The notes beneath the pieces were generated by a model. That model was not told the origin of the DNA and made no database searches. It saw nothing but the letters and a program-made list of their open reading frames with translations. Of a stretch of DNA of 45,663 bases, positions 22,353 through 30,948 are shown one piece after another. Position numbers and translations under genes: made by a program. This stretch comes from an uncultured Prevotellaceae bacterium (GTDB lineage: Bacteria; Bacteroidota; Bacteroidia; Bacteroidales; Bacteroidaceae), in assembly GCA_902779745.1 (NCBI GenBank), contig CACZCT010000008.1:1-45663 (forward strand), read 5' to 3'. Each line of letters opens with the position of its first letter. Positions within the stretch are counted from its first letter, which is position 1.

Positions 22353-23570
22353 ATGAAGAATAGACTATTAGTTCTCATATGGATAACGGTAGGATTTGCG
22401 GTGGTCTCACTCGCCGCAAACAAGAAATTCACGTTGGTCATCGATGCTGGTCATGGAGGTCATGACGCGGGTGCCCTGGGTGCTTTCTCCAAGGAGAAGA
22501 ATATCAATCTGAATGTCGCCCTTGCCTTTGGACGTTATGTACAGAACAATTGTCCTGACGTGAAAGTAATCTATACCCGTAAGACGGATGTCTTTATCCC
22601 CCTCCATACCCGTGCCGACATTGCCAACAAGAATAAGGCAGACCTGTTTGTGTCTATCCATACCAATGCCCTGCCTCGGGGCAAGGTAGCCAGAGGCCTG
22701 GAGACCTATACGCTGGGTATGCACCGTGCCGGCTCTAACCTGGAGGTGGCGAAGCGTGAGAACTCCGTCATCCTGATAGAGAAGGACTATAAACAGCATT
22801 ATGAGGGCTTTGACCCCAATTCGAGTGAGAGTTATATCATGTTTGAGTTTATGCAGGACAAGAACATGGCACAGAGTGTGGAACTGGCACGTTCTGTACA
22901 GAAACGCGTCTGTGCCTCTGCCAGTCGTCCTGACAAGGGTGTCAAGCAGGCAGGATTCCTGGTATTGCGAGAGACCTCCATGCCCAGTTGTCTGATAGAG
23001 TTAGGCTTTATCACCACCCCTGATGAGGAGCAGATGCTAAATAGTTCTGATGGTATCGATCGCATGGGCTATGGTATTTATCAGGCTTTCTTGGATTATA
23101 AACGGAAGTACGATGCTAGTATCACGGTACCCTATCCGGCAGAACAGAGACAGGAATTGGAAATCCCGTCCATCGTCCCAGAGGAAGAGAAGGCACAGCC
23201 TGCTCCTGCCGCTTCTGCTAAGGTGCAGAAGGAACCTGTAGTTCCTAGTCAGAAGACAGAAATGGAGAAGGAGAATAAAGAGTCCAAGGATGTTCAGGAT
23301 GCCCCTCTGATTTTCAAAGTCCAGATCCTTGCCAGTGCTTCCCGTCAGAAGATCAGCAAGTCGAAGTTAAACGGACAGAAAGCCGATTGCTATGAGGAGG
23401 GCGGCTTCTATAAGTATACGGTAGGTGAGTCGGAAGACTATGAGGAGATAATAAATATACGAGAAAGTCTTGTAACTAATTTTCCTGAGGCTTTTGTCGT
23501 CGCTTTTAAGGGAGGGAAGAAGATAGATACCCGTTCCGCCATTCGTGAGTTTAGATCAAAAAAGAAATAA
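22353..23570 (+). CDS. N-acetylmuramoyl-L-alanine amidase (Amidase_3) with C-terminal SPOR-like domain
   Basis: A periplasmic zinc amidase that cuts the MurNAc-L-Ala bond in peptidoglycan, used in cell separation. It has 405 residues. A signal peptide is at 1-21. The zinc ligands are H34 (DAGHGG), E48 (SKEKNI) and H103 (SIHTNA); the catalytic Glu is E216 (CLIELGF). A Pro/Lys/Glu-rich linker at about 255-315 leads to a C-terminal region (about 320-390: FKVQILASASRQKIS and later YKYTVGESEDY) that resembles SPOR-type peptidoglycan-binding domains. It is probably in an operon with the MCE gene that starts 13 bp after its stop. Confidence 0.92.
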   Translation: MKNRLLVLIWITVGFAVVSLAANKKFTLVIDAGHGGHDAGALGAFSKEKNINLNVALAFGRYVQNNCPDVKVIYTRKTDVFIPLHTRADIANKNKADLFVSIHTNALPRGKVARGLETYTLGMHRAGSNLEVAKRENSVILIEKDYKQHYEGFDPNSSESYIMFEFMQDKNMAQSVELARSVQKRVCASASRPDKGVKQAGFLVLRETSMPSCLIELGFITTPDEEQMLNSSDGIDRMGYGIYQAFLDYKRKYDASITVPYPAEQRQELEIPSIVPEEEKAQPAPAASAKVQKEPVVPSQKTEMEKENKESKDVQDAPLIFKVQILASASRQKISKSKLNGQKADCYEEGGFYKYTVGESEDYEEIINIRESLVTNFPEAFVVAFKGGKKIDTRSAIREFRSKKK

Positions 23571-23583
23571 AACGATAACAGAT

Positions 23584-24486
23584 ATGAAATTCTTTACGAA
23601 AGAAGTACAGATAGCCTTGGTAGCCATCATCGCGTTGGTCGTGCTATACTTTGGCATGAATTTTCTGAAAGGACTGAGTGTGTTTTCTAACACCAACAAC
23701 TATTGTGTTGCCTTTGATGATGTCAGCGGATTAGCTGCTTCGTCACCCGTCTATGCCAATGGCTATAAGGTCGGCGTGGTAGAAAGTATCAATTACGACT
23801 ACCAGCATCCTGACAAGATTATTGCCGTTGTGGGACTTAACAAGGAGATGCGTGTCCCTGTGGGCTCCCGTGCTGAGATATCCAGTGATTTGTTGGGGAA
23901 TATCAAGATTAATCTGGTGCTGACTGGTAATCCTTTGCAGTTCGTCGCCGTAGGTGATACGATTCCTGGTAATGTTGAACAGAGTGTGATGACCAAGGTG
24001 GCAGCTATGGTACCAGCTATTGAGGCGATGATGCCCAAGTTGGATTCTATCATGACCAGTCTGAATGCCTTGCTGGCAGACCCTGCCCTTCAGAATACGT
24101 TGCATAACGTGGAGGGAATGACGGCCAATTTTAACCAGACGAGCATGCAACTACGTAATCTGTCTGCCAGTCTGAATCATAACGTGCCTACGATGATGGT
24201 CAAGGCTGACAGCGTGTTGGGTAATACACAGCGCTTGACTGCCAATCTGAGTTCCATCGATGTGACAGAGATGGCAGCGAAGGTAAACCAGACCCTTGCC
24301 AATGTCGAAGAAATGACCCGTAAACTCAACAGCAACGAGGGAACCCTCGGTTTGCTGATGCGTGATGCTACCTTATATAATAATCTCAGTGCTACAGCGG
24401 CTGATGCGGATTCTCTGGTGAGAGACTTAAAGGCACATCCGAAACGTTACGTACACTTCTCGGTTTTCGGTAAGAAAGGCAAGTAA
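23584..24486 (+). CDS. MCE/MlaD-family lipid transport substrate-binding protein
   Basis: A 300-residue protein anchored by one N-terminal TM helix (about 8-27: IALVAIIALVVLYFGMNFLKG), with an MCE domain at about 38-115 (FDDVSGLAASSPVYANGYKVGVV, then SDLLGNIKINLVLTG). A long helical tail follows (about 135-275), with repeated Leu/Asn-rich heptads. MCE proteins form periplasmic tunnels for phospholipid movement between the membranes (Mla system). I use ATG 23584; the frame extends upstream into the amidase only. The ATPase and permease partners (MlaF, MlaE) are not in this window; in other Bacteroidetes they lie elsewhere or upstream. A terminator-like hairpin follows about 110 bp downstream. 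Confidence 0.9.
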   Translation: MKFFTKEVQIALVAIIALVVLYFGMNFLKGLSVFSNTNNYCVAFDDVSGLAASSPVYANGYKVGVVESINYDYQHPDKIIAVVGLNKEMRVPVGSRAEISSDLLGNIKINLVLTGNPLQFVAVGDTIPGNVEQSVMTKVAAMVPAIEAMMPKLDSIMTSLNALLADPALQNTLHNVEGMTANFNQTSMQLRNLSASLNHNVPTMMVKADSVLGNTQRLTANLSSIDVTEMAAKVNQTLANVEEMTRKLNSNEGTLGLLMRDATLYNNLSATAADADSLVRDLKAHPKRYVHFSVFGKKGK

Positions 24487-24598
24487 AAAAGTTGGTAATT
24501 TTTAATTTGTCTAAATAGAGGGAGCTTTCAATGAGTTTTAACGGGAACGTTCGGAACTCCTTGATATTAATAACTTTCGGAGATGTTGGGAAAAACAA

Positions 24599-24628
24599 AA
24601 CCGCACACCATATATCTGATGTGCGGTT
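24599..24628. terminator. Terminator-like hairpin after the MCE gene
   Basis: Perfect 9-bp stem AACCGCACA / TGTGCGGTT with a 12-nt loop, flanked by AAAAACAAAA on the left and TTCTTGTT on the right, so it could stop transcription in either direction; the T tract is better on the minus strand. Confidence 0.6.
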
Positions 24629-24763
24629 CTTGTTAAGTAATTGATAGACAGAATTATGCAAATTTGCAAGCACGAAAAGTCTTCCATTTCCCTTGTATTC
24701 TTCTAAATCCCGATAAAATAACAAGTTACGTTTTTTTGTGTAATTTTTGTAAACAAAGGCGGA

Positions 24764-24795
24764 TTTGTATATTTCAAAAAAAAGTACGAACTTTG
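24764..24795 (+). promoter_or_regulatory. Candidate dnaA promoter
   Basis: -33 TTTG (24764-24767), 20-bp spacer, -7 GAACTTTG (24788-24795), one base off TAnnTTTG. It would leave a leader of about 60 bases. Confidence 0.45.
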
Positions 24796-24864
24796 CAAAC
24801 GAAAACGAAAACTATAATCTTTAACAGGGTTATTTTAGTTAATAATAAAAAAGTATAACGCCGC

Positions 24865-26271
24865 ATGGGAAAAACTCCAAAGGCGCTTTGGGACGACTGC
24901 CTACATTTGATTAGGGAAAACGTCACGGAGCAGCAATACAAGACCTGGTTCGCGCCCATCGTATTCGAAAAATACGATCCGGAAAGCCAGACGCTTCTCA
25001 TACAAGTACCGAGCAGGTATGTGTATGAGTATTTGGAGCAGTACTATGTGACCTTATTAAGTAAGGTGTTGTGTCGCTGCTATGGTACGAATGTTCAGTT
25101 GAACTACCGTATCGTGGTCGACAAGGCACATAAACTGACGGTAGAGGAAGAGGGTAGTGAACCCGTGAATATCGAGCGTCCCCAAGAGACGACGCGTGCC
25201 AACAAGGCTCCCAATATCCTAGATGCAACTCCCAGCGATTTGAATCCGCAGTTGGATGTCCATAAGACATTCCAGAGTTTCATCGAGGGCGACAGCAATA
25301 AACTGCCTCGTACCGTGGGACTCTCCATCGCGGAGCATCCAGGCAAGACGACATTCAATCCCTTCTTCGTCTTCGGACCTTCTGGTTGTGGTAAGACACA
25401 CCTTATTAATGCCATCGGCGTGAAGTGCAAGGAGATGTATCCGACGAAGCGTGTGCTCTATGTGTCGGCCCGTCTCTTCCAGGTGCAGTTTACAGATGCT
25501 ACCCGTCAGAATACCGTTAACGATTTCATCCATTTCTATCAGTCTATTGACGTGCTGATTGTCGATGATATCCAGGAATGGGCAACGGCCACGAAGACGC
25601 TGGACACCTTCTTCCATATCTTCGACCATCTTTTCCGTCTGGGTAAGCAGATTATCCTTGCCAGTGACCGTCCTCCCGTGGACTTGCAAGGTGTGAAGGA
25701 CCGTCTGCTGACGCGTTTTGCCTGTGGCTTGATTGCAGAGTTGGAGAAGCCCAACGTGCAGTTGTGTATCGATATCCTGCATTCCAAGTGCAAGCGTGAC
25801 GGTCTGAGGATTCCTGAGGATGTCATTCAGTTTATCGCTGAGACTGCCAATGGCTCCGTACGCGACTTGGAGGGTGTGGTCAACTCGCTGATGGCTTACT
25901 CCATTGTCTATAATGCCGCCATTGACATGCGTCTGGCAGAGCGTGTCATCAAGCGTGCCGTCAAGGTAGACAATCATCCGCTAACAGTCGACGATATTCT
26001 CGAGAAGGTTTGCGGCCATTATAACGTCACTCAGCAGAACGTCTTCAGCAAGTCCCGCAAGCGTGACTACGTCATCGTCCGTCAGGTGTCGATGTATCTT
26101 GCACAGAAATATACGAAAATGCCAGCCTCCCGTATCGGTCAGTTGATTGGCGGCAGAGACCACTCGACGGTAATCCACAGTTGTTCCACCGTCGAGCAGC
26201 GACTGAAGGTCGACAAGTCGTTCTCTGCCGAACTCAGCAGTATTGAGAATTCTTTTAAATTAAAGAAGTAA
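24865..26271 (+). CDS. dnaA: Chromosomal replication initiator protein DnaA
   Basis: Binds DnaA boxes and opens the replication origin. It has 468 residues, normal for the family. Domain I is at 1-80 (ALWDDCLHLIRENVTEQQYKTWF); a short linker (about 95-130) follows; the AAA+ domain has Walker A GPSGCGKTH (171-179) and Walker B VLIVDDIQEW (D234, D235); then comes the sensor/arginine region DRLLTRFACGL. Domain IV (about 375-465) carries the DNA-binding signature ASRIGQLIGGRDHSTVIH. Upstream is the MCE gene, not the dnaN/recF neighbours found in other phyla, as is common in Bacteroidetes. A terminator lies 19 bp after the stop. Confidence 0.97.
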   Translation: MGKTPKALWDDCLHLIRENVTEQQYKTWFAPIVFEKYDPESQTLLIQVPSRYVYEYLEQYYVTLLSKVLCRCYGTNVQLNYRIVVDKAHKLTVEEEGSEPVNIERPQETTRANKAPNILDATPSDLNPQLDVHKTFQSFIEGDSNKLPRTVGLSIAEHPGKTTFNPFFVFGPSGCGKTHLINAIGVKCKEMYPTKRVLYVSARLFQVQFTDATRQNTVNDFIHFYQSIDVLIVDDIQEWATATKTLDTFFHIFDHLFRLGKQIILASDRPPVDLQGVKDRLLTRFACGLIAELEKPNVQLCIDILHSKCKRDGLRIPEDVIQFIAETANGSVRDLEGVVNSLMAYSIVYNAAIDMRLAERVIKRAVKVDNHPLTVDDILEKVCGHYNVTQQNVFSKSRKRDYVIVRQVSMYLAQKYTKMPASRIGQLIGGRDHSTVIHSCSTVEQRLKVDKSFSAELSSIENSFKLKK

Positions 26272-26290
26272 GTGATAAAGTGAGGGAAAA

Positions 26291-26316
26291 GGGCCGCGTC
26301 ACGCGGTCCTTTGTCT
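26291..26316 (+). terminator. Terminator of dnaA
   Basis: GC-rich stem GGGCCGCGT / ACGCGGTCC (one G-U pair) with a one-base centre, so the effective loop is a few bases, followed by TTTGTCTTTT. Confidence 0.75.
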
Positions 26317-26386
26317 TTTGACATATCGGAGGAATTACAATTTAATAAATTGCAACAATAAAAGTAATATTTTCCATATAAAAAGG

Positions 26387-26417
26387 TTGGAGATGTCAAT
26401 AATCATTCGTATCTTTG
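26387..26417 (+). promoter_or_regulatory. Promoter upstream of the broken ORF and GH97 gene
   Basis: -33 TTGG (from 26387), 20-bp spacer, -7 TATCTTTG (26410-26417), 28 bases before the ATG at 26446. Confidence 0.7.
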
Positions 26418-26445
26418 CCAACTGTAAACCTTATCAATAACTAAT

Positions 26446-26706
26446 ATGGCAATACATTACTCGCTGCAAAGAAACAATAGCAATAGCAAAAAAGCCCGAA
26501 GATTTCAGGGTTGACAAGCACGTCAAGGAGTCGTATGCAAGTACCCCCCAGAGGGACATTGTTCAAAATCAGGGAATGGCCACATTGTACGTGCTTTTAC
26601 CAATAACTGCGAACTGGTCGAGCAGGCACAATATAATAGCGAGACCAATAGTTACAAACGGTCCGTCCAGACGCGGAGAAACTATCAGAAAAGGATAAGA
26701 ATATGA
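26446..26706 (+). pseudogene. Frameshifted small ORF leading into the GH97 gene
   Basis: A reading frame starts well placed behind a good promoter (ATG 26446, MAIHYSLQRNNSNSKK) but meets TGA at 26512. Shifting one base at the A6 run just before gives KPEDFRVDKHVKESYAS, and a shift back at the C6 run (26545-26550) restores the first frame, which stays open to a TGA overlapping the GH97 ATG (ATGA, 26703-26706). So two slips in homopolymers would give one protein of about 86 residues. The N-terminus resembles those of Bacteroidetes HU-like DNA-binding proteins, weakly. It may be a pseudogene, a phase-variable gene, or two sequencing errors. Confidence 0.4.
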
Positions 26707-28640
26707 GAAAGTTAGCATTATTATTACTGCTCTGTCCGTTGATGATGATGGCAGAGAACAAGAAAGTGAGTTCACCAGACGGTCGGTTGGCTGTTGACGT
26801 GAAAGTGGAGAACGGAAAGGCGATGTATGCTGTCCAGTATGACGGTGTCGAGATGCTGCAGTCGTCACGGCTGGGTTTTGAGGCGAACATCGGCGACTTC
26901 AAGGAGGGGCTGACCTTCGTGGGAGCCACAGAGAGTGTTGTGGAGAAGTCATATGACCTCTCACGCTCGAAGGTCTCACATGTCGACTTCAAAGCCAATC
27001 GCCTCGATGTGACGCTGGCGAATGCCAAGAAATTCCAGATGGTGGTAACCTTCCTCGTGTCAAACAACAACATCGCCTTCCAGTATACACTGTTGAAGCA
27101 GGAAGGCAATGATACCAGAAGTGTTGTCATCAAGGAAGAGGCGACCTCTTTCCGTCTGCCGGAAGGAACGACGGCATTCATCACCCCGCAGAGTCATCCC
27201 ATGATTGGCTTTGCCCGTACGAAACCCAGTTATGAGGAATGGTATTCCGCTGACGCTCCCATCACGGAGAAGTCACAGTACGGGCACGGCTATGTGTTCC
27301 CAGCCCTCTTCCATTTGGGCGACAAAGGATGGGTGCTGATCAGCGAGACAGGAGTCACCTCCGGCTATGTGGGCAGTCATTTGAGCGACTATTCCGCAGA
27401 GAAAGGCTATACTATTGCCTATCCTATGGAAGGAGAGAACAACGGGCTGGGTTCAAAATACGCTGGTATCTCCCTGCCGGGTAGTACTCCTTGGCGTACC
27501 ATCACGGTAGGAAAAGACCTCAAGCCCATAGTCGAGACTACTATTCCCTTTGATCCTTTGGCTCCCTTATATCAACCCTCCCAAGCCTATCAGCCAGGTC
27601 GTTATACCTGGAGTTGGCTTATATGGCAGGATCAGAGTTGTAACTACGACGACCAGGTGACCTTCATCAATCTGGCATCGGCAATGGGTTACGAGTACTG
27701 TCTGGTAGATGCTTGGTGGGACACAAATATTGGTCGTGACAGGATGGCGGAGCTGTCGAAGTATGCCCAGTCGAAGGGTGTGAGTCTCTTGCTGTGGTAT
27801 AACTCCAACGGTTATGAGAACGATGCCCCCCAAGGTCCCTTCAACTGCATGAGTACCAGTATTGCCCGTGAGCGGGAGATGGCGTGGATGAAGAGCATTG
27901 GTGTAAAGGGTATCAAGGTCGACTTCTTCGGTGGTGACAAGCAACAGACCATGCAACTCTACGAGGACATCCTCAGCGATGCCAACCGCTATGGTCTGCA
28001 GGTCATCTTCCACGGTTGTACGTTGCCAAGAGGCTGGGAGAAGATGTATCCCAACTATGTAGCCAGCGAGGCCATACTTGCTTCGGAGAACGTGTTCTTT
28101 GGTGAGATGGCAGCCACGAGACAGCCCTTTGACCTCACCCTGCATCCCTTCTGTCGTAACACGGTAGGCTCAATGGACTGGGGAGGCACGATTATGAATC
28201 GTTATATGAGCAAGGACAACAAGAGCCGTCATACCCGTAAGACGACCGATATGTTTGAGATTGCCAGTGCCATCACTATCCAGACTTCCGTGCAGTGTAT
28301 CGCCATCCAGCCCAATAACTTGCAGGAACTGCCACAGGTGGAACTCGACCTGCTGAAGGTAATTCCCACTACATGGGACGAGACCCGTTATATCGACGGC
28401 TATCCCGGTAAGTTTGTCGTTCTAGCACGCCGCCATAACGACCAATGGTATATCGCTGGCTTGAATGCCGAGAAGGTGGCGAAGAAACTCATCCTCAACC
28501 TACCGATGCTGGCAGGACAGGAAGTCAGCTACTATACCGACAATGCCCAAGGCTATGCGGAACTCAAGACCTTGAAGATTGACAAGAAAGGACAGGCGAA
28601 GGTGGTGATCCAGCCGAACGGCGGCATCATCCTGAAATAA
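26703..28640 (+). CDS. GH97 glycoside hydrolase, probable retaining alpha-galactosidase type
   Basis: A 645-residue exported glycosidase of family GH97. A signal peptide is at 1-17 (MRKLALLLLLCPLMMMA). The N-terminal beta-sandwich carries the substrate-recognition loop; the catalytic (beta/alpha)8 barrel begins near 285 (YTWSWLIWQDQSCNYDDQ). Asp407 in GIKVDFFGGD and Glu462 in LASENVFF are both exactly 8 residues short of what I recall as the nucleophile (D415) and acid/base (E470) of B. thetaiotaomicron BtGal97b, which is a retaining alpha-galactosidase. Inverting SusB-type enzymes use glutamates instead. Its ATG overlaps the stop of the broken ORF. A bidirectional terminator lies between it and nagB. 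Confidence 0.9.
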   Translation: MRKLALLLLLCPLMMMAENKKVSSPDGRLAVDVKVENGKAMYAVQYDGVEMLQSSRLGFEANIGDFKEGLTFVGATESVVEKSYDLSRSKVSHVDFKANRLDVTLANAKKFQMVVTFLVSNNNIAFQYTLLKQEGNDTRSVVIKEEATSFRLPEGTTAFITPQSHPMIGFARTKPSYEEWYSADAPITEKSQYGHGYVFPALFHLGDKGWVLISETGVTSGYVGSHLSDYSAEKGYTIAYPMEGENNGLGSKYAGISLPGSTPWRTITVGKDLKPIVETTIPFDPLAPLYQPSQAYQPGRYTWSWLIWQDQSCNYDDQVTFINLASAMGYEYCLVDAWWDTNIGRDRMAELSKYAQSKGVSLLLWYNSNGYENDAPQGPFNCMSTSIAREREMAWMKSIGVKGIKVDFFGGDKQQTMQLYEDILSDANRYGLQVIFHGCTLPRGWEKMYPNYVASEAILASENVFFGEMAATRQPFDLTLHPFCRNTVGSMDWGGTIMNRYMSKDNKSRHTRKTTDMFEIASAITIQTSVQCIAIQPNNLQELPQVELDLLKVIPTTWDETRYIDGYPGKFVVLARRHNDQWYIAGLNAEKVAKKLILNLPMLAGQEVSYYTDNAQGYAELKTLKIDKKGQAKVVIQPNGGIILK

Positions 28641-28643
28641 TAA

Positions 28644-28680
28644 AGAAAACTTCCAACCCCAACAGGCTGGAAGTTTTTCT
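28644..28680. terminator. Bidirectional terminator between GH97 and nagB
   Basis: Stem AGAAAACTTCCA / TGGAAGTTTTTCT with an A run before and a T run after, so it can serve both converging genes. Confidence 0.85.
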
Positions 28681-28712
28681 TATCTTACATATTACTTTTT
28701 ACTTCAGACATC

Positions 28713-29507
28713 TTATAGCAAGTTGTCCTTCTCAATATCCTTGAAGTACTTGTAGGTAGCCACCTTCAACTCATCCGTAGCAGGCTCGTCAGCGACGATG
28801 ATACCATGCCGGTGCATCTGGAGGGCAGAAATCGTCCACTCATGTGTCACAGCACCTTCGATGGCAGCCTTCAAGGCACGTGCCTTGTGGTGTCCGTTCA
28901 CGAGAATCATCACCTCCTTGGCATCCATGACAGTGCCTACACCAACGGTTAGGGCGAGTTTAGGTACCTTATTGACGTCATTGTCAAAGAAACGAGAGTT
29001 GGCAATAATTGTATCAGTAGTCAGCGTCTTCACACGCGTACGGCTGGTCAGAGAAGAATAAGGCTCGTTGAAAGCGATATGTCCGTCAGGACCGATACCA
29101 CCGATAAACAGGTCGATGCCGCCAGCCTCCTGGATCATCTCCTCGTAATGGGCACACTCGGCAGCGAGGTCTTTCGCATTACCATTGAGGATATGGATGT
29201 TCTCTTTGGGGCAGTCAATATGGTCGAACAAGTTGCGAGCCATGAAAGAGTGATAGCTCTCGGGGTGGTCCTCAGGCAGGTTGACATACTCGTCCATGTT
29301 GAAAGTCAGGACATTTTTGAAAGACACACGCCCCTCTTTATTGGCTTTCACCAGACAGGCATACATACCCTCAGGGGATGAACCTGTGGGAAGACCTAAA
29401 ACAAAGGGTTTCTCCTTGGTAGGCTGGAAGGCGTTGATACGCTCAATGACGTGTTCTGCAGCCCATTGCGACATTTTTTGATAGTCAGATTCAATAATTA
29501 CTCTCAT
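28713..29507 (-). CDS. nagB: Glucosamine-6-phosphate deaminase
   Basis: Converts glucosamine-6-phosphate to fructose-6-phosphate and ammonia, feeding amino sugars into glycolysis. At 264 residues it is close to E. coli NagB (266). The catalytic residues sit at the E. coli positions: D72 in NMDEYV, and D141, H143 and E148 in [14 protein letters not shown]. The N-terminal phosphate loop [10 protein letters not shown] is present. It is monocistronic, divergent from hflX, with its -7 element 34 bases before the start. Confidence 0.97.
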   Translation of the reverse strand: MRVIIESDYQKMSQWAAEHVIERINAFQPTKEKPFVLGLPTGSSPEGMYACLVKANKEGRVSFKNVLTFNMDEYVNLPEDHPESYHSFMARNLFDHIDCPKENIHILNGNAKDLAAECAHYEEMIQEAGGIDLFIGGIGPDGHIAFNEPYSSLTSRTRVKTLTTDTIIANSRFFDNDVNKVPKLALTVGVGTVMDAKEVMILVNGHHKARALKAAIEGAVTHEWTISALQMHRHGIIVADEPATDELKVATYKYFKDIEKDNLL

Positions 29508-29538
29508 AAGTTTATAAATTAAGTTGTGTCTGTTTACG

Positions 29539-29602
29539 CTGCAAAGATAATAAAATAATCAAAAATAAATATGTAATATTCATTTTTTTTGTATCTTTGC
29601 AG
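29539..29602. promoter_or_regulatory. Mirrored divergent promoters of nagB and hflX
   Basis: Minus-strand -7 TATCTTTG at 29542-29549 (nagB) and plus-strand -7 TATCTTTG at 29592-29599 (hflX). Both are part of an 11-bp inverted repeat, CTGCAAAGATA (29539) and TATCTTTGCAG (ending 29602), across an AT-rich spacer. Confidence 0.75.
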
Positions 29603-29619
29603 AGATTATATAGATATCT

Positions 29620-30924
29620 ATGAAAGAATTTGTGATTTCCGAAGTCAAGGCTGAGACTGCCGTGCTGGTGGGACTGATTACCCAGGAGCAGGATGAGGCG
29701 AAGACAAAGGAATACCTTGACGAGTTGGAATTCCTTGCAGACACGGCTGGTGCTATCACTGTGAAGCGATTCACGCAGAAGGTACAGGGACCGAGTCAGG
29801 TTACATATGTGGGGAAAGGAAAACTCGAAGAGATAAAGCAGTATATCAAACAGCAGGAAGAAGCCTACGATGAATGGCTTGATGCTGGGTCACCCCTCCC
29901 TTTGGAGGGGCAGGGGGAGGCTCCTCAGCCTGTCGGCATGGTTATCTTCGATGATGAGCTGTCAGCCAAGCAGATCCGTAACATCGAGGCGGAACTGAAG
30001 GTGAAGATCCTTGACCGCACCTCGCTGATTCTCGATATTTTTGCTATGCGTGCCCAGACAGCCGAGGCGAAGACGCAGGTGGAGTTGGCGCAGTACCGTT
30101 ATATGCTGCCCCGTCTGCAACGCCTGTGGACCCACTTGGAACGTCAGGGAGGCGGCTCCGGCAGTGGTGGCGGCAAGGGTAGTGTAGGCCTGCGTGGTCC
30201 TGGTGAGACCCAGTTAGAGATGGACCGCCGTATCATTCTACACCGCATCACGCTCTTGAAACAACGCTTGCTGGAGATTGACAAGCAAAAAACCACCCAG
30301 CGTAAGAATCGTGGACGACTGATCCGTGTTGCTTTGGTGGGCTATACCAATGTGGGAAAGTCGACGATGATGAACCTGCTCTCCAAGAGTGATGTCTTTG
30401 CGGAGAACAAACTCTTTGCCACCCTCGATACCACTGTCCGTAAGATGGTGATTGACAACCTGCCGTTCCTGTTAGCAGATACTGTTGGTTTCATTCGTAA
30501 ACTACCCTCCGACCTGGTGGAGTCGTTCAAGTCGACGCTCGATGAGGTGCGAGAGGCAGACCTGTTAGTACATGTGGTGGACATCTCGCATCCCGACTTC
30601 GAGGAACAAATCACTGTCGTGGAGAAGACCCTCGCTGACTTAGGATGTGCGGACAAGCCCTCGATGCTGGTATTCAACAAGATCGATGCCTATACATGGA
30701 TTCCTCAGGATGAGGATGACCTGACGGAGCCGACGAAGGAGAATATCTCGTTGGAGGAACTCAAGAAGACATGGATGGCGAAGATGCAGGGCGACTGCCT
30801 GTTTATCTCCGCCAAGCAAAAAGAGAATATCGATGAGTTGCGTGAGGTGCTCTATCAGAAGGTACGGGAACTCCACGTGCAGAAATATCCGTATAACGAC
30901 TTCCTGTATAGTGTAGAAGAATAA
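29620..30924 (+). CDS. hflX: HflX ribosome-associated GTPase
   Basis: A GTPase that splits stalled or hibernating 70S ribosomes, notably in stress. It has 434 residues. The N-terminal nucleotide-binding-like domain ends with FDDELSAKQIRNIE, RTSLILDIFAMRAQTAEAKTQVELAQ and the glycine-rich LRGPGETQLEMDRR. The G domain has G1 GYTNVGKST, G3 DTVGFI and G4 NKID. A stretch at about residues 89-106 (AGSPLPLEGQGEAPQ), between the QYIKQQEEAYDEW helix and VGMVIFDDELS, is encoded by a GC-rich palindrome and appears inserted. It starts 20 bases after its -7 box and heads an operon with DUF4954, M16, fumarase and the M6 genes. Confidence 0.95.
   Translation: MKEFVISEVKAETAVLVGLITQEQDEAKTKEYLDELEFLADTAGAITVKRFTQKVQGPSQVTYVGKGKLEEIKQYIKQQEEAYDEWLDAGSPLPLEGQGEAPQPVGMVIFDDELSAKQIRNIEAELKVKILDRTSLILDIFAMRAQTAEAKTQVELAQYRYMLPRLQRLWTHLERQGGGSGSGGGKGSVGLRGPGETQLEMDRRIILHRITLLKQRLLEIDKQKTTQRKNRGRLIRVALVGYTNVGKSTMMNLLSKSDVFAENKLFATLDTTVRKMVIDNLPFLLADTVGFIRKLPSDLVESFKSTLDEVREADLLVHVVDISHPDFEEQITVVEKTLADLGCADKPSMLVFNKIDAYTWIPQDEDDLTEPTKENISLEELKKTWMAKMQGDCLFISAKQKENIDELREVLYQKVRELHVQKYPYNDFLYSVEE
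29891..29935. repeat. GC-rich palindromic element within hflX
   Basis: Perfect hairpin CCCCTCC-CTTT-GGAGGGG (29893-29910) followed by CAGGGGGAGGCTCCTC. This C-rich/G-rich block is in frame (SPLPLEGQGEAP) and unlike the surrounding codons. It matches, from memory, repeats seen in intergenic DNA of Bacteroidetes. Confidence 0.7.
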
Positions 30925-30948
30925 CAACATTGAACCAAAATTATATTT

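Larger units (their letters stand above)
24487..24864. other. 378-bp intergenic region between the MCE gene and dnaA
   Basis: No convincing ORF. It holds, in order: an AT-rich stretch; a stem-loop (24599-24628); a 12-bp palindrome TGCAAATTTGCA (24657-24668); a promoter candidate (24764-24795); and an AT-rich leader of about 60 bases before dnaA. I found no perfect DnaA boxes (TTATCCACA) and no iterated motif, so nothing marks it as oriC. Confidence 0.6.

Noticed and set aside
24487-24864. Replication origin next to dnaA
   Set aside because: No DnaA-box cluster or repeated 13-mers; Bacteroidetes dnaA need not be at the origin.
25219-25977. Minus-strand ORF (252 codons) inside dnaA
   Set aside because: Antisense shadow of the AAA+ domain.
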